Assembly: GCF_022749195.1 (NCBI RefSeq)
Contig: NZ_CP094226.1
Coordinates: 1,762,001-1,826,000 of the forward strand
Source of the DNA: Streptococcus oralis
GTDB lineage: Bacteria; Bacillota; Bacilli; Lactobacillales; Streptococcaceae
Length of the DNA stretch: 64,000 bases
Direction of reading: 5' to 3'
Below the pieces are notes generated by a model. It saw only the letters and a program-made list of their open reading frames with translations. It had not been told where the DNA came from and ran no database searches. Below are positions 17,055-25,699 of the stretch, piece after piece. How positions within the stretch are numbered: the first letter of the stretch is position 1; every line of letters begins with the position of its first letter. A program made the translations under genes and the position numbers.

Positions 17055-17915
17055 CTACTCGATGCTTGCCAATTCCTCAAAATCTTGTCCTAGGATGGGT
17101 TGTACTTCTAATTGATTAGCATCTAGTTGCTGATAAAATGCTGTTGGTAGTGACTCTAGGAATTTTTCATAATCCAAGCGAGCGATGGCTTCATAGTCCT
17201 CTGCTTTTGAGCCATCACCAGAAATCGTCACTAGGTCAATCTCCCAAACAAGCTCCTTGCCTGCCAGCTGCTCGGTATAAGGAGCTGGTACAACGGGTTC
17301 CTTTGGCAAAATCGTCTTGACTCCCTGGGCTAGGTGATAGATACCGTGTACCTTGCCTTGGGCGTCTGGGTAAAATTTTACACTGGCAAGGTAGGCATCA
17401 GATCCTTGAACCTTCTTGACTAGTTCTTCAAAACGTGCCAATCCATCCTCAGCCAAAAAGCTCTCGAGGTATTCCTTGTTGAGATAGATAAGGGACAAGA
17501 GCCCTTGGCAATAGACTAGACGAGTCGCTTTATCAGCTAGATAATTCTTGACTGTTTCTCGGAAATAAGCTTCAAAGTCAAATCCTTCTAACCCTTCTAC
17601 CACTTGCCACAACTTGTTTGATAGGGCTTGGAGGAGAGCTTCTACAATCTCCCAGTCTGCTCTGGTAAGGAAGTCTGGAATCACCACTTGATAGCCTTTT
17701 CGACTATCCGCATAGTTGACCTTGAAGAGAAATTGCGACTGACCTACAATCCCACACTCCATGTACTCGAGACGATTGAGGGGCTGACGGAGATAGACGG
17801 CATCATAACTATGCGACTCCAAGCCCTCCACCAAGGCCAAGATGGACTTGGCAGTCAAGACCTCCTGTTGTCCTAGAATGCTTTCTTTATTTGGGATAAA
17901 AAATGTTTTCGCCAT
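17055..17915 (-). CDS. Conserved streptococcal protein of unknown function, cre-controlled
   Basis: The start MAKTFFIPN is chosen because CAAAGGAGG lies just upstream; the frame extends to 17945 without a better site. The 286-residue protein is soluble, acidic and without signal peptide or membrane segments, with no motif I recognise. Recurrent aromatic and acidic stretches (FEAYFRETVKNYLADKATRLVYCQGLL) suggest an alpha/beta fold. A CcpA site lies between the probable -10 (TATACT, 17946-17951) and the start, so the gene is likely carbon-regulated. A homologue sits in the same position in pneumococcus, as recalled. Confidence 0.7.
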   Translation of the reverse strand: MAKTFFIPNKESILGQQEVLTAKSILALVEGLESHSYDAVYLRQPLNRLEYMECGIVGQSQFLFKVNYADSRKGYQVVIPDFLTRADWEIVEALLQALSNKLWQVVEGLEGFDFEAYFRETVKNYLADKATRLVYCQGLLSLIYLNKEYLESFLAEDGLARFEELVKKVQGSDAYLASVKFYPDAQGKVHGIYHLAQGVKTILPKEPVVPAPYTEQLAGKELVWEIDLVTISGDGSKAEDYEAIARLDYEKFLESLPTAFYQQLDANQLEVQPILGQDFEELASIE

Positions 17916-17927
17916 AACTGGCCTCCT

Positions 17928-17943
17928 TTGAAATCGTTTACAC
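17928..17943 (-). promoter_or_regulatory. cre (CcpA) site upstream of the unknown gene
   Basis: On the minus strand TGTAAACGATTTCA matches all fixed positions of the cre core TGNAANCGNWWNCA. It starts two bases after a TATACT -10 (17946-17951), a place that gives repression. Confidence 0.55.
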
Positions 17944-18081
17944 ATAGTATACCCTATTTTCCTGAAAGATACAGAAACAAATTTTAGATTTTTTGGTAAA
18001 AAGCATAGAAAAACAGCCCTTGAAAATTGCTTGACATTCAGCAGACTAAAAGTAATCGGTATTCACATACCCTAGAAATGC

Positions 18082-18112
18082 AATAAAGACGACCAAAGGA
18101 ATCGTCTTTATT
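18082..18112. terminator. Hairpin with 11-bp perfect arms
   Basis: AATAAAGACGA (18082-18092) and TCGTCTTTATT (18102-18112), followed on the plus strand by TTTTC. It lies between the unknown gene's promoter and a decayed gene, and may be the old terminator of either neighbour. Nothing else was seen between 17952 and 18169. Confidence 0.55.
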
Positions 18113-18169
18113 TTCTGTAAGTAAATTCTATATAGCTTATACTGTCCTGATCTATATTGCTATCCGACT

Positions 18170-18523
18170 TTAATTTGTAGCTAACTGCCATGCTTGTTCA
18201 AAATATTTTCTAAATAGCCCCACCAATTCCTTTCAAAGAATATGGATAAGACGCATAAGATGATGAGACAAAAATAACCTCTTCCTTATCAATTATTACA
18301 AATTGGATCTTTGAAAATTTTATTTTTTCTTCCTTATTATCAAAGTATCTACACGAATAATTGGAATCGTAACTTAGATGTTCAAGCATTTCGTCCATAT
18401 TACGCTTATAACTAAGGGTAAGTATTTCTTTATAATCTCATATATCTTTTGAATTTGCCTATCAATTTAATTGCCTACATGTTCCTTCTTAGCATCATTT
18501 CTTCGTATAGGATTTATTTTCAT
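18170..18523 (-). pseudogene. Decayed gene with stop codon and two frameshifts
   Basis: Three minus-strand frames read as one broken protein of about 117 codons. It starts MKINPIRRNDAKKEHVGN, meets a TAA stop, and continues in the same frame IDRQIQKIYEIIKKYLPLV. It then resumes in a second frame as MDEMLEHLSYDSNYSCRYFDNK through FVIIDKEEVIFVSSSYASYPYSLKGIGG. A one-base shift then gives LFRKYFEQAWQLATN and a stop at 18170-18172. The segments abut without gap, and the last shift turns a premature TAG into a sensible amphipathic end. The ending resembles the phospholipase-D-like regulatory domain of some transcription factors, but this is a guess. Confidence 0.6.
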
Positions 18524-18638
18524 AAAATCTTTCTAATTAAAGTCACAAAATCAATACATATTCTGAGAATATATCTGAATTTCATAGAAAAGCAATGAAT
18601 GAACTTCTAAGAAAGCAAAAACTCATTCTGAGCTCTTC

Positions 18639-19001
18639 TTACTTTTTATCCTGCTGTGCCATCTCCTGATTGTAGGACAAAGCTAGATTGATCCAGTAAG
18701 ACAGTTCTTTTTGTGCTTCACCATCTAAATCAATATAGCCATGATAAAGCCTACCCTTCATTAAAGTCACACTGGCACCATTTTTAGGCAGAGTCTGCTT
18801 TTCCAGTTCCTTACCGATGCGGACCATGACAAGCTCTTGACCCTTTTCTGAACTCACAGTCACTGTCATCTTACCTTGGATCATAAAAGCCAAACCACCA
18901 AACATCTTCTTCTCTTCTACCTCTTCTTCAAAAATATGAGGAGGAAGTTCAGTAGCTAAAATGGCACGGACTTGCTGGGCTAAGGATTCACTATATGCCA
19001 T
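18639..19001 (-). CDS. TfoX N-terminal-domain protein
   Basis: This 120-residue protein matches the TfoX/Sxy N-terminal domain: KKMFGGLAFMIQGKMTVTV in the middle and a conserved start AYSESLAQQVRAIL. Proteobacterial TfoX controls competence, but the short stand-alone form in Firmicutes has no proven role there. It starts 9 nt after the VOC-family gene and is probably co-transcribed with it and with the AraC-type regulator. Confidence 0.8.
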   Translation of the reverse strand: MAYSESLAQQVRAILATELPPHIFEEEVEEKKMFGGLAFMIQGKMTVTVSSEKGQELVMVRIGKELEKQTLPKNGASVTLMKGRLYHGYIDLDGEAQKELSYWINLALSYNQEMAQQDKK

Positions 19002-19010
19002 CCTTCTACC

Positions 19011-19424
19011 TCATTTCATCACATCCCAGCCGATACCAAAACGGTCAATCAAGCGGCTATAAAACTCTGCGAAAGCTTGTTCCTCTAAAGGATAGAGAAT
19101 TTGCCCACCTTCAGCAAGCTTAGCAAAGAGCTCATCGACTTCTTCTCTACTGTCTGGGCTCAGAACTAACCATTGATTGGGCTGATGATTGCTGGGAATA
19201 GATAGGTCGTTAAAAATGCCTACATCCTCACCATTCAGGGTCAAGTTTTCCGTATCTAAGGCAATCCAAGCAAGCTTATCCCGTTTTTCTGCAGGAAGGT
19301 CAGCTGGATCCATCATCTCACTGGCTCGGACAAGTCCCTTAATCTCTGTCTGAAAAAGGTCAGCATAAAAACGAAAAGCTTCTTCGACCTGACCATTAAA
19401 ACTTAAAAACACGTCTAATTTCAT
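19011..19424 (-). CDS. VOC-family (PhnB-like) protein
   Basis: This 137-residue protein has the vicinal-oxygen-chelate fold pattern of the PhnB-like group: VFLSFNGQVEEAFRFYADLF at the start, then NQWLVLSPDSREEVDELFAKLAEGG and RFGIGWDVMK at the end. Members include glyoxalase-related and resistance proteins, but the subgroup has no agreed function. It lies between an AraC-type regulator gene (56 nt upstream) and the TfoX-like gene (9 nt downstream), all on the minus strand. Confidence 0.82.
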   Translation of the reverse strand: MKLDVFLSFNGQVEEAFRFYADLFQTEIKGLVRASEMMDPADLPAEKRDKLAWIALDTENLTLNGEDVGIFNDLSIPSNHQPNQWLVLSPDSREEVDELFAKLAEGGQILYPLEEQAFAEFYSRLIDRFGIGWDVMK

Positions 19425-19480
19425 TATTGTTCCTCCAATTTTTTATATCTGAGAATAAATCTCTAGTATCAGTTTATCAA

Positions 19481-20317
19481 TTAGGATAAAAATTTTCTTA
19501 TTCTCAATTGCACTTGTTTGGCTAGGGAACGCATGATTAAAACTGGAAGATTAACTGTAATAGGTGGATCACTGGGCAATGGCCTCCGCATGCTGATTTC
19601 CTCTTGATAGATGCTATCGCCTGCAAAAGTGAGAGGCTCATCGCTGCCCCAGCGAAAGTTATGCTTCAAAACATAGTTTTTAGTTAGGCGTAAATCCTCC
19701 AGCAATTCACAGGCCAAAAGATAGTAGTGGCCATCTGGTACATTTTCAAAAGTAAACCGGCTCTCCTGACTCAGTGCTACTCCGATAACCGGCTCTTCTT
19801 TGGGTATTCGGGTTTTAAACAACCCGACACAGCTAAGGCGTGGTTCATACCCCTCAGGATAAGATAGCGCCGCAGTCAACCGATTGCCACTTTTGTGGTC
19901 AGGATCCTGATGCAACAAAGCTCCCTTTTCATCCAACTGTTTGACCATAAAATCATAAACCTTGGTTGATTCCTGATAATATTTTTTAGGCGAAAGTCCA
20001 GTATGCCGCTTAAAAGTATTGGAAAAACTGCCTAGACTATCATAACCAGCTTCCATAGAGGTCTCGGTCACATTTTGCCGGCTTTCTACAATCTCCTGAA
20101 TCCCTTTTTCCATCTTAAGAGCTTCCACATATTGCTTGATAGAAAAGCCCATCTTTTTCTCGAAAGTTCTGGATAGATGGGAAGGACTATAATAGAAATA
20201 CTGAGCCAAATCAGTCAGACTCAGTTCTTCATCTGCATGCTGACGCAGATAAGTTGCCACTTTTTCCATGATAGCTTTAGAAATAGACTTGCTCCTTTCC
20301 CATTTATTTAAGCTCAT
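19481..20317 (-). CDS. AraC-family regulator with unusual C-terminal domain
   Basis: The N-terminal 110 residues contain the two AraC helix-turn-helix motifs (LSLTDLAQYFYYSPSHLSRTF and ETSMEAGYDSLGSFSNTFKRHTGLSP). The DNA-binding part is therefore first, unlike classical AraC. The C-terminal 160 residues probably bind a ligand but match no domain I can name; YEPRLSCVGLFKTR and VPDGHYYLLACELLED are visible. The start is uncertain: the ATG at 20317 overlaps a TGATATAAT element, so translation may begin at Met17 (20269). It probably controls the VOC and TfoX-like genes downstream. Confidence 0.75.
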   Translation of the reverse strand: MSLNKWERSKSISKAIMEKVATYLRQHADEELSLTDLAQYFYYSPSHLSRTFEKKMGFSIKQYVEALKMEKGIQEIVESRQNVTETSMEAGYDSLGSFSNTFKRHTGLSPKKYYQESTKVYDFMVKQLDEKGALLHQDPDHKSGNRLTAALSYPEGYEPRLSCVGLFKTRIPKEEPVIGVALSQESRFTFENVPDGHYYLLACELLEDLRLTKNYVLKHNFRWGSDEPLTFAGDSIYQEEISMRRPLPSDPPITVNLPVLIMRSLAKQVQLRIRKFLS

Positions 20318-20324
20318 TATATCA
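20316..20324 (-). promoter_or_regulatory. Extended -10 overlapping the annotated AraC start
   Basis: TGATATAAT on the minus strand, with a weak TTTGTC 17 nt upstream as -35. Its last two bases are the first two of the ATG at 20317. If used, RNA starts downstream of that codon. Confidence 0.35.
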
Positions 20325-20460
20325 AATCAAAAAGAAAGGACAAAACATCGAAACAGCAGAAATCAAGTGATACTCCGCGAGATGTCCCAAGAATCGACAG
20401 AAATAGTCTGCTTTCCCAAATCTCTGTCCAACAAGACTTTTACCTGTAGATAAATGATGA

Positions 20461-20496
20461 AAAAAACTTTAGACGTTTGAATCGCCTAAAGTTTTT
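20461..20496 (-). terminator. Terminator of the monooxygenase-like gene
   Basis: AAACTTTAG (20464-20472) and CTAAAGTTT (20486-20494), with T runs on both strands. Confidence 0.8.
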
Positions 20497-20512
20497 AGTT
20501 TTTCTTAGGAAT

Positions 20513-20821
20513 TTAGAAACTTGCCTTACCATCAAAAATTGTCAGCTTATGTAAATTTTCCATGCCTGCAATAATGGGTCTAGCTTTTGCAATGAGATTT
20601 TGAAAAACTTCCAAGGTCAGACTGTCATTGTGAGCTTGCTCGCTCTCCCAAACTTCGTAAATATAGATGCTGTTGGGTTCATCTGCCTTCTCACCTAAGA
20701 TATAGCAGAAACAAGTGTCAAGATTTTGCATTTCTTTGACAACTTCTTGCATGTAAGCAGTAAGTTCCTGCACCTTTCCTTCTTGGGCCATTAATTTCCC
20801 ATAAACACAAAATTTTTCCAT
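20513..20821 (-). CDS. Antibiotic biosynthesis monooxygenase (ABM)-family protein
   Basis: The 102-residue protein has the compact ferredoxin-like ABM fold pattern: FCVYGKLMAQEGKVQELTAYMQEVVKEM, then SIYIYEVWESEQAHNDSLTLEVFQNLI. In this family the YEVWESE strand and a following His are typical. Relatives include quinone and heme-related oxygenases and many of unknown role. It starts 15 nt after the tRNA uridine hydroxylase gene and shares its transcript, ending at a clear terminator. Confidence 0.82.
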   Translation of the reverse strand: MEKFCVYGKLMAQEGKVQELTAYMQEVVKEMQNLDTCFCYILGEKADEPNSIYIYEVWESEQAHNDSLTLEVFQNLIAKARPIIAGMENLHKLTIFDGKASF

Positions 20822-20836
20822 TAGGATCTCTCCTTA

Positions 20837-21823
20837 TTACTGAGCTACCACTGTTTCCAAGCTTTCACCGATAGCTGCTAGGCGCTCGATTACTTCTGCT
20901 TGTGTCAATTCTTTTTCTGAAACATAGCGGTTGCGTGGGTGAACACGACACTCGTGTGAGCATCCACGAAGGTACCTGTCTTCATTTTCTTCTGATGTTA
21001 GGATACGACGGTTACAGAAGGGATTTCCACAGTTGACATAGCGTTCACATGGTGTTCCATCAAACCAGTCTTTCCCTACGATGGTTGGGTTAACATGGTT
21101 GACATCGACTGCGATACGCTCATCAAAGACATACATTTTCCCATCCCAAAGCTCACCTTGAACTTCTGGATCTTTACCGTAAGTTGCGATTCCTCCGTGC
21201 AATTGGCCGACATCTTTGTAGCCTTCACGGACCATCCAGCCTGAGAATTTCTCACAGCGAACTCCACCTGTACAGTAAACCACGACACGCTTGTCCATGA
21301 ATTTTTCCTTGTTGTCACGAACCCATTGTGGCAACTCACGGAAGTTGCGGATGTCTGGGCGGATAGCCCCACGGAAATGTCCTAGGTCGTACTCATAATC
21401 GTTACGTGTGTCAAGAACCACTGTATCTTCGTCAAGAAGGGCTTCTTTGAACTCTTTTGGAGACAAGTAAGCACCCGTCGTTTCAAGTGGGTTGATGTCG
21501 TTGTCAAAATCGTTGTCTTCCAAACCAAGGTGGACAATTTCTTTCTTGTAGCGAACAAACATCTTCTTGAAGGCTTGTTCATTTTCTTCGTCAATCTTGA
21601 ACCAGAGGTCTTCCATGCCTGGGAGGCTGTGAACGTAGTCCATGTATTTTTGAGTTGTTTCGTAGTCACCTGAAACAGTCCCGTTAATCCCCTCGTCAGC
21701 GACTAGGATACGGCCTTTAAGGCCGATTGATTTACAGAAAGCCAAGTGGTCTGCCGCAAATTGCTCTGCATTTTCAATTGGAGTATAAAGGTAGTAAAGT
21801 AAGACACGAATATCTTTTGCCAT
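20837..21823 (-). CDS. trhO: tRNA uridine(34) hydroxylase, rhodanese-type (UPF0176)
   Basis: This family makes 5-hydroxyuridine at the wobble position of certain tRNAs using oxygen. The chosen start [13 protein letters not shown] gives 328 residues, the usual length; the frame extends further to 21868. An N-terminal domain (about 1-95) is followed by a rhodanese domain with the active cysteine C184 in [13 protein letters not shown]. The C-terminal domain holds a cysteine cluster ([28 protein letters not shown]), likely metal-binding. The ABM-type gene follows 15 nt later. Confidence 0.9.
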   Translation of the reverse strand: MAKDIRVLLYYLYTPIENAEQFAADHLAFCKSIGLKGRILVADEGINGTVSGDYETTQKYMDYVHSLPGMEDLWFKIDEENEQAFKKMFVRYKKEIVHLGLEDNDFDNDINPLETTGAYLSPKEFKEALLDEDTVVLDTRNDYEYDLGHFRGAIRPDIRNFRELPQWVRDNKEKFMDKRVVVYCTGGVRCEKFSGWMVREGYKDVGQLHGGIATYGKDPEVQGELWDGKMYVFDERIAVDVNHVNPTIVGKDWFDGTPCERYVNCGNPFCNRRILTSEENEDRYLRGCSHECRVHPRNRYVSEKELTQAEVIERLAAIGESLETVVAQ

Positions 21824-21954
21824 AAGATTTGTTCTCTTTTCTATTCTTAAATTTTCAGAATTTTTCATTCAACTATACTAGTATACCCACTTGGGAAAAC
21901 GAATGCAATTTATTTGACCGGAAATTGTAGAAAGAGTCCTACCCCTGCACTTCA

Positions 21955-22257
21955 TCAGTAACCATAGCGAATCGCAGATAATTCTCTCAATTTTTTGATT
22001 TGCTTAGCTTGACTTTCTGACAAACCCAGCTTATTATCAATCAACACACGTGAGATGTCAACGTTCATTTGGCTCAGAATAAATGGAGTAGAGGTTCCAT
22101 CATCCTTTAATCGTTTTTTATAAATCACTAACTGATTTTTCAAGGGAGTAAGTTGAGGCGCAGCCTTTATATCTTCCAATAGATGATCAATGATGGTCAT
22201 CGCTTCACAACGCCTTTCTCTACCTCCAGCGAACCATTTTAATGGTGTCATTCTCAT
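21955..22257 (-). CDS. Bacteriocin immunity protein, enterocin-A-immunity type
   Basis: The 100-residue protein is a small helical bundle with the ending KLRELSAIRYGY and inner motif PFILSQMNVDISRVLIDNKLGLSESQAKQIK, both typical of class II bacteriocin immunity proteins (EntA_Immun). These protect cells from pore-forming peptides acting on the mannose PTS. The start at 22257 has AGGAG four bases upstream. A CPBP-family protease gene lies 62 nt upstream on the same strand, a common pairing in Blp-type immunity regions. No bacteriocin precursor is nearby. Confidence 0.8.
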   Translation of the reverse strand: MRMTPLKWFAGGRERRCEAMTIIDHLLEDIKAAPQLTPLKNQLVIYKKRLKDDGTSTPFILSQMNVDISRVLIDNKLGLSESQAKQIKKLRELSAIRYGY

Positions 22258-22319
22258 TTTTCTCCTGAAATTCGCTTATAAATTGAAAAACTATAATTCC
22301 TAACTCTCCAGCCAGTATT

Positions 22320-23009
22320 TTACCCAAATACCCTATGTAAAAAAGTCAGCAAAAATGGCAAGGTCGCTACAATATTATTGATCACATGCACCGCATAGGA
22401 AGGATAAATGCTCTTGGTATAACGGGTCAAACCAGCAAAGATGATTCCAAGTGTTGCAAAGACGAAGATATCTAACAGACTAGGAAAATTTGAAAAATGA
22501 GGGAGAGCAAATAAAATGGACGGAAGAAGCAAATCAAGACCAAATCGCGAATCTTTAAAAAAGGCGTGTTGCAGTAATCCTCTGTAGATTAACTCTTCCA
22601 TCAGCGGAACCAAAAAGAACAGGGCTATATAGATACCTAGCTCTGCAAAGTTAGTCCCACTATAACCAATCAATACAGCCCAACCTTCCGCAGTTGACTG
22701 AACATATTTAGCTGTCTGAACGTTAAAAGAGATCTGGAGCACTACCACTAATACTGTCAAAATCGAATACCAAAGCCATTTTTCTCTTGGAATGCGAAAG
22801 AGATAACCATGGTCTGTCTTAACCAGAATCCAAATCATGACTCCGATAAATAGCAAACTCAGGATATTTTGAATCCAGAAGAAATTGCCAATCTGGGAAG
22901 AAAATTGCCAATAGTTTTGGACAATAAGCGTCAGCTGGGAAAGTCCAAATACGAAAAATAAGTAAGAGAAGACAGCACTCATTTTGAAAAGAAGGCGATA
23001 TTTTTTCAT
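22320..23009 (-). CDS. CPBP-family intramembrane metalloprotease
   Basis: The 229-residue membrane protein has about seven hydrophobic segments and the CAAX-protease/bacteriocin-processing (CPBP) motifs: EELIYRGLLQ near residue 140, FALPHFSN near 167 and HVINN near 212. In streptococcal bacteriocin loci such proteins (PncO/BlpY-like) take part in immunity or peptide handling. It precedes the immunity gene and is probably in the same transcript. The target is unknown. Confidence 0.85.
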   Translation of the reverse strand: MKKYRLLFKMSAVFSYLFFVFGLSQLTLIVQNYWQFSSQIGNFFWIQNILSLLFIGVMIWILVKTDHGYLFRIPREKWLWYSILTVLVVVLQISFNVQTAKYVQSTAEGWAVLIGYSGTNFAELGIYIALFFLVPLMEELIYRGLLQHAFFKDSRFGLDLLLPSILFALPHFSNFPSLLDIFVFATLGIIFAGLTRYTKSIYPSYAVHVINNIVATLPFLLTFLHRVFG

Positions 23010-23087
23010 AATAAATCCCCTATAGATGTATGTGTATCACATCGCATAACCCCTCAGAACTACTGTTTTCATTTTTACATCCCAAAA

Positions 23088-23132
23088 ATCACTACCTCCC
23101 CTAGAGAACTAAGGAAGGCAGTGATCACATTT
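23088..23132 (-). terminator. Terminator of the sugar importer operon
   Basis: On the minus strand ATCACTGCCTTCC and GGGAGGTAGTGAT form a long stem with small mismatches, followed by TTTTTGG. Confidence 0.75.
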
Positions 23133-23169
23133 TTAGGAATTAGGAATGAATACACGAAATCAATCAATC

Positions 23170-24654
23170 TTATGATTTTTTGTTTTTCAAGAATTCGTCA
23201 TATTGTTTTTGCATTTCGTTCAATACTTTTTCGTAGGCACCTTCAGATTTCAATTTTTCCATCAATTCTGGAATAGCTTTATCTGGGTCTACAGTACCAG
23301 TGTTGATAGCTGTATCGAATTGTTGCATTGTGTTAGAAATTGCTGAGATTTCAGATTTCACATTGTCAGTGTTAAAGATGAATCCAAGTGCTGGAGATTC
23401 TTTAGCTTCAGCCAATTGTTTCTTAGAATCTTCGATTTGTTGGTCTGTAACGTTTTCGTTGATGTAAAGAATCCAGTTGTTACCAGTGTTCCATCCACCC
23501 ATGTGAGTATTTCCTTTGTAGCCATCAAGGACGCGTACACGGTTTTCTTTACCTTCAATTTTTTCCCAGTTCTTGCCTTCTGGACCGTAAACAAGACCGT
23601 TCAAGAGTTCAGGGTTCGTGTTCAAGAGGTTCAACACTTCCATTGATTTTTCTTTGTTCTTAGAGTTGTTTGAGATAACAAAGTTGGCAACTTGTGTTGT
23701 TTGATTTTTCTTGATAAAGTTAGTGATTGGTTTGATTTGGATGTCTTTGTTCGCAACGCGTGAAAGCAAGCTGTTACCGTAGTCAGCTGGTCCTACTGTT
23801 TCTTCACGAACGAACCAAGTGTCTTGTTGAAGGTCAAATGAAGTGTCGCTTGTTGCTACGTCTTTTGGAATGTATCCTTCTTCATAGAATTTGTGAAGAG
23901 TCTTCAAATGTTCTTTGAAACGAGGCACTTCGTAACGGTTTACGATCTTAGTAGTGTCTCCTTCAAGGTCGATAACAAATGGAAGTCCGTTTGGTACTGG
24001 GTAGTCAAAGTTATCAGATGGGATAAAGTTCTTCGTAACCGCAAATGGTACTACGTCTGGAGCTTTTTCTTTGATTTGTTTCAAGACTGGTTCAAGTGTT
24101 TCGTATGAAGTGACACCTGAAATGTCAATACCATATTTTTCAAGAAGAGTTCCGTTGAAGGCAAAGTTTTGAGATGATGCAACGTTAGCTGCAACTGGTA
24201 CTGCATAGATCTTACCGTTTACAGTGTTCCCTTTGATGTAAGCTGGGTCAAGTGCTTTGTAAAGCTCTGCTCCTTCTTTTTTATACAATTCTGTCAAGTC
24301 AGCATAAGCACCTTTTTGAGCATTTACAACATAGTTAGATGCAAATGCGATATCATAGTTTTCACCAGATGATGTGATAACAGACATTTTCTTATCATAG
24401 TCACCCCATCCAAGGTATTGGATATCCAATTTAGCACCGACTTTTTCTTCGATGATTTTGTTTGCATTTTCTAGCAATTCATCCAAGTTGTCTGGTTTGT
24501 CACCGATTTGGTACATTTTGATTACAGGTTTTTCACCTGAAGCAGTATCAGCAGCTTTTTTGTTATTACCTGTAAGGTTTCCACAAGCAGCAAGACCAGC
24601 AGCCAAAGCGACTACGCTAGCAGATGCAAAAGCATATTTTTTCCAGTTTTTCAT
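23170..24654 (-). CDS. ngtS: Sugar ABC transporter substrate-binding lipoprotein (N-glycan importer type)
   Basis: The start MKNWKKYAFASASV has AAAAAAGGAG upstream, giving 494 residues; the frame extends to 24714. The signal peptide ends LAAC with the lipidated Cys near residue 24. The mature part is a family-1 type extracellular binding protein of the LplA group, with a long C-terminal helix region. It follows two permease genes and no ATPase, as in CUT1 importers that share MsmK. The pneumococcal orthologue, as recalled, is NgtS, which binds N-glycan fragments. The neighbouring N-glycan glycosidases support the same role here. Confidence 0.8.
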   Translation of the reverse strand: MKNWKKYAFASASVVALAAGLAACGNLTGNNKKAADTASGEKPVIKMYQIGDKPDNLDELLENANKIIEEKVGAKLDIQYLGWGDYDKKMSVITSSGENYDIAFASNYVVNAQKGAYADLTELYKKEGAELYKALDPAYIKGNTVNGKIYAVPVAANVASSQNFAFNGTLLEKYGIDISGVTSYETLEPVLKQIKEKAPDVVPFAVTKNFIPSDNFDYPVPNGLPFVIDLEGDTTKIVNRYEVPRFKEHLKTLHKFYEEGYIPKDVATSDTSFDLQQDTWFVREETVGPADYGNSLLSRVANKDIQIKPITNFIKKNQTTQVANFVISNNSKNKEKSMEVLNLLNTNPELLNGLVYGPEGKNWEKIEGKENRVRVLDGYKGNTHMGGWNTGNNWILYINENVTDQQIEDSKKQLAEAKESPALGFIFNTDNVKSEISAISNTMQQFDTAINTGTVDPDKAIPELMEKLKSEGAYEKVLNEMQKQYDEFLKNKKS

Positions 24655-24762
24655 GATAAAAACTCCTTTTTTTATTTTTAAACTTATAAACGATTTAATG
24701 ATTTTTAACTTCAATCGCTATGATGAAGTTGGGAAGGGAGAAACAGTGTTTCTCAGCAAGTG

Positions 24763-25686
24763 CTATTCTTTCACACCACCGATGGTCAAACCTTTAACAA
24801 AGTAGCGTTGGAAGAATGGATACAGAATCGCGATTGGAAGGGTTGCAACCACAACCATGGCCATACGACCTGTTTCTTTTGGAAGAGCGACTCCCAGTTG
24901 GCCAGATAGGCCGACTGCTTTTGCAATGTAGTCCATATTTTGTTGGATTTGCATGAGCAAATATTGCAATGGATACAAGTTATCACTCTTGATGTAAAGA
25001 AGGGCGTTGAACCAGTCGTTCCAGAAACCAAGAGCTGTCAAAAGCGTGATGGTTGCGATACCTGGAAGTGATAATGGCAAACAGATCTGGAAGAAGATCC
25101 GAGCTTCACTAGCACCATCGATACGAGCAGATTCGAGAATAGCTTCTGGAATGGTCTTCTTGAAGAAGGAACGCATCAAGATGATGTTGAATGGTGAGAG
25201 GAGCATTGGAACAATCAAGGCCCAAACGGTATCACCCAGTTGAAGCAGACGAGTAACCACGATATAGCCTGGTACCAAACCAGCATTGAACAACATACTA
25301 AGAAGAGCGAAGATCGTAAAGAATCTGCGGTACTTAAAGGTTGTACGTGAGATGGCGTAGGCATAAGTGGTTGTAATGAAGACGTTGGTCACTGTTCCGA
25401 CTACGGTTACAAAAACTGAGATAAAGAGCGCTTGGAGGATCTTATCTTTAAACTGAGCTAGGAACTGGAATCCATCTACACCGAACTTCGAAGGGAAAAA
25501 GCTATATCCATACTGGAGGATGCTCTTTTCATCTGTCACCGAAATGATGATAACGAAGATAAAGGGCAAGATACAAGAAAGAGCGATCAAACCAGAGATA
25601 ATACTAAAGAAGATATCTGCTTTCTTACTGAAGGAGTGAATGCCGACATTATCGATTTTTTCTTTTTTAATTTTCTTTTCTGCCAT
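24763..25686 (-). CDS. ngtP2: Sugar ABC transporter permease, second subunit (MalG/LplC type)
   Basis: The start MAEKKIKKEK has AGGAGGAGAAT in front, giving 307 residues; the longer frame from 25737 overlaps the preceding gene. Six membrane segments are visible, and the ATPase-contact loop EAA-type motif reads ESARIDGASEARIFFQICLPLSLPG (shown as ESARIDGASE and LPLSLPG). It pairs with the permease encoded upstream to form the membrane channel for the binding protein encoded downstream. The symbol follows the pneumococcal Ngt system and is inferred. Confidence 0.8.
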   Translation of the reverse strand: MAEKKIKKEKIDNVGIHSFSKKADIFFSIISGLIALSCILPFIFVIIISVTDEKSILQYGYSFFPSKFGVDGFQFLAQFKDKILQALFISVFVTVVGTVTNVFITTTYAYAISRTTFKYRRFFTIFALLSMLFNAGLVPGYIVVTRLLQLGDTVWALIVPMLLSPFNIILMRSFFKKTIPEAILESARIDGASEARIFFQICLPLSLPGIATITLLTALGFWNDWFNALLYIKSDNLYPLQYLLMQIQQNMDYIAKAVGLSGQLGVALPKETGRMAMVVVATLPIAILYPFFQRYFVKGLTIGGVKE

Positions 25687-25699
25687 ATTCTCCTCCTTT

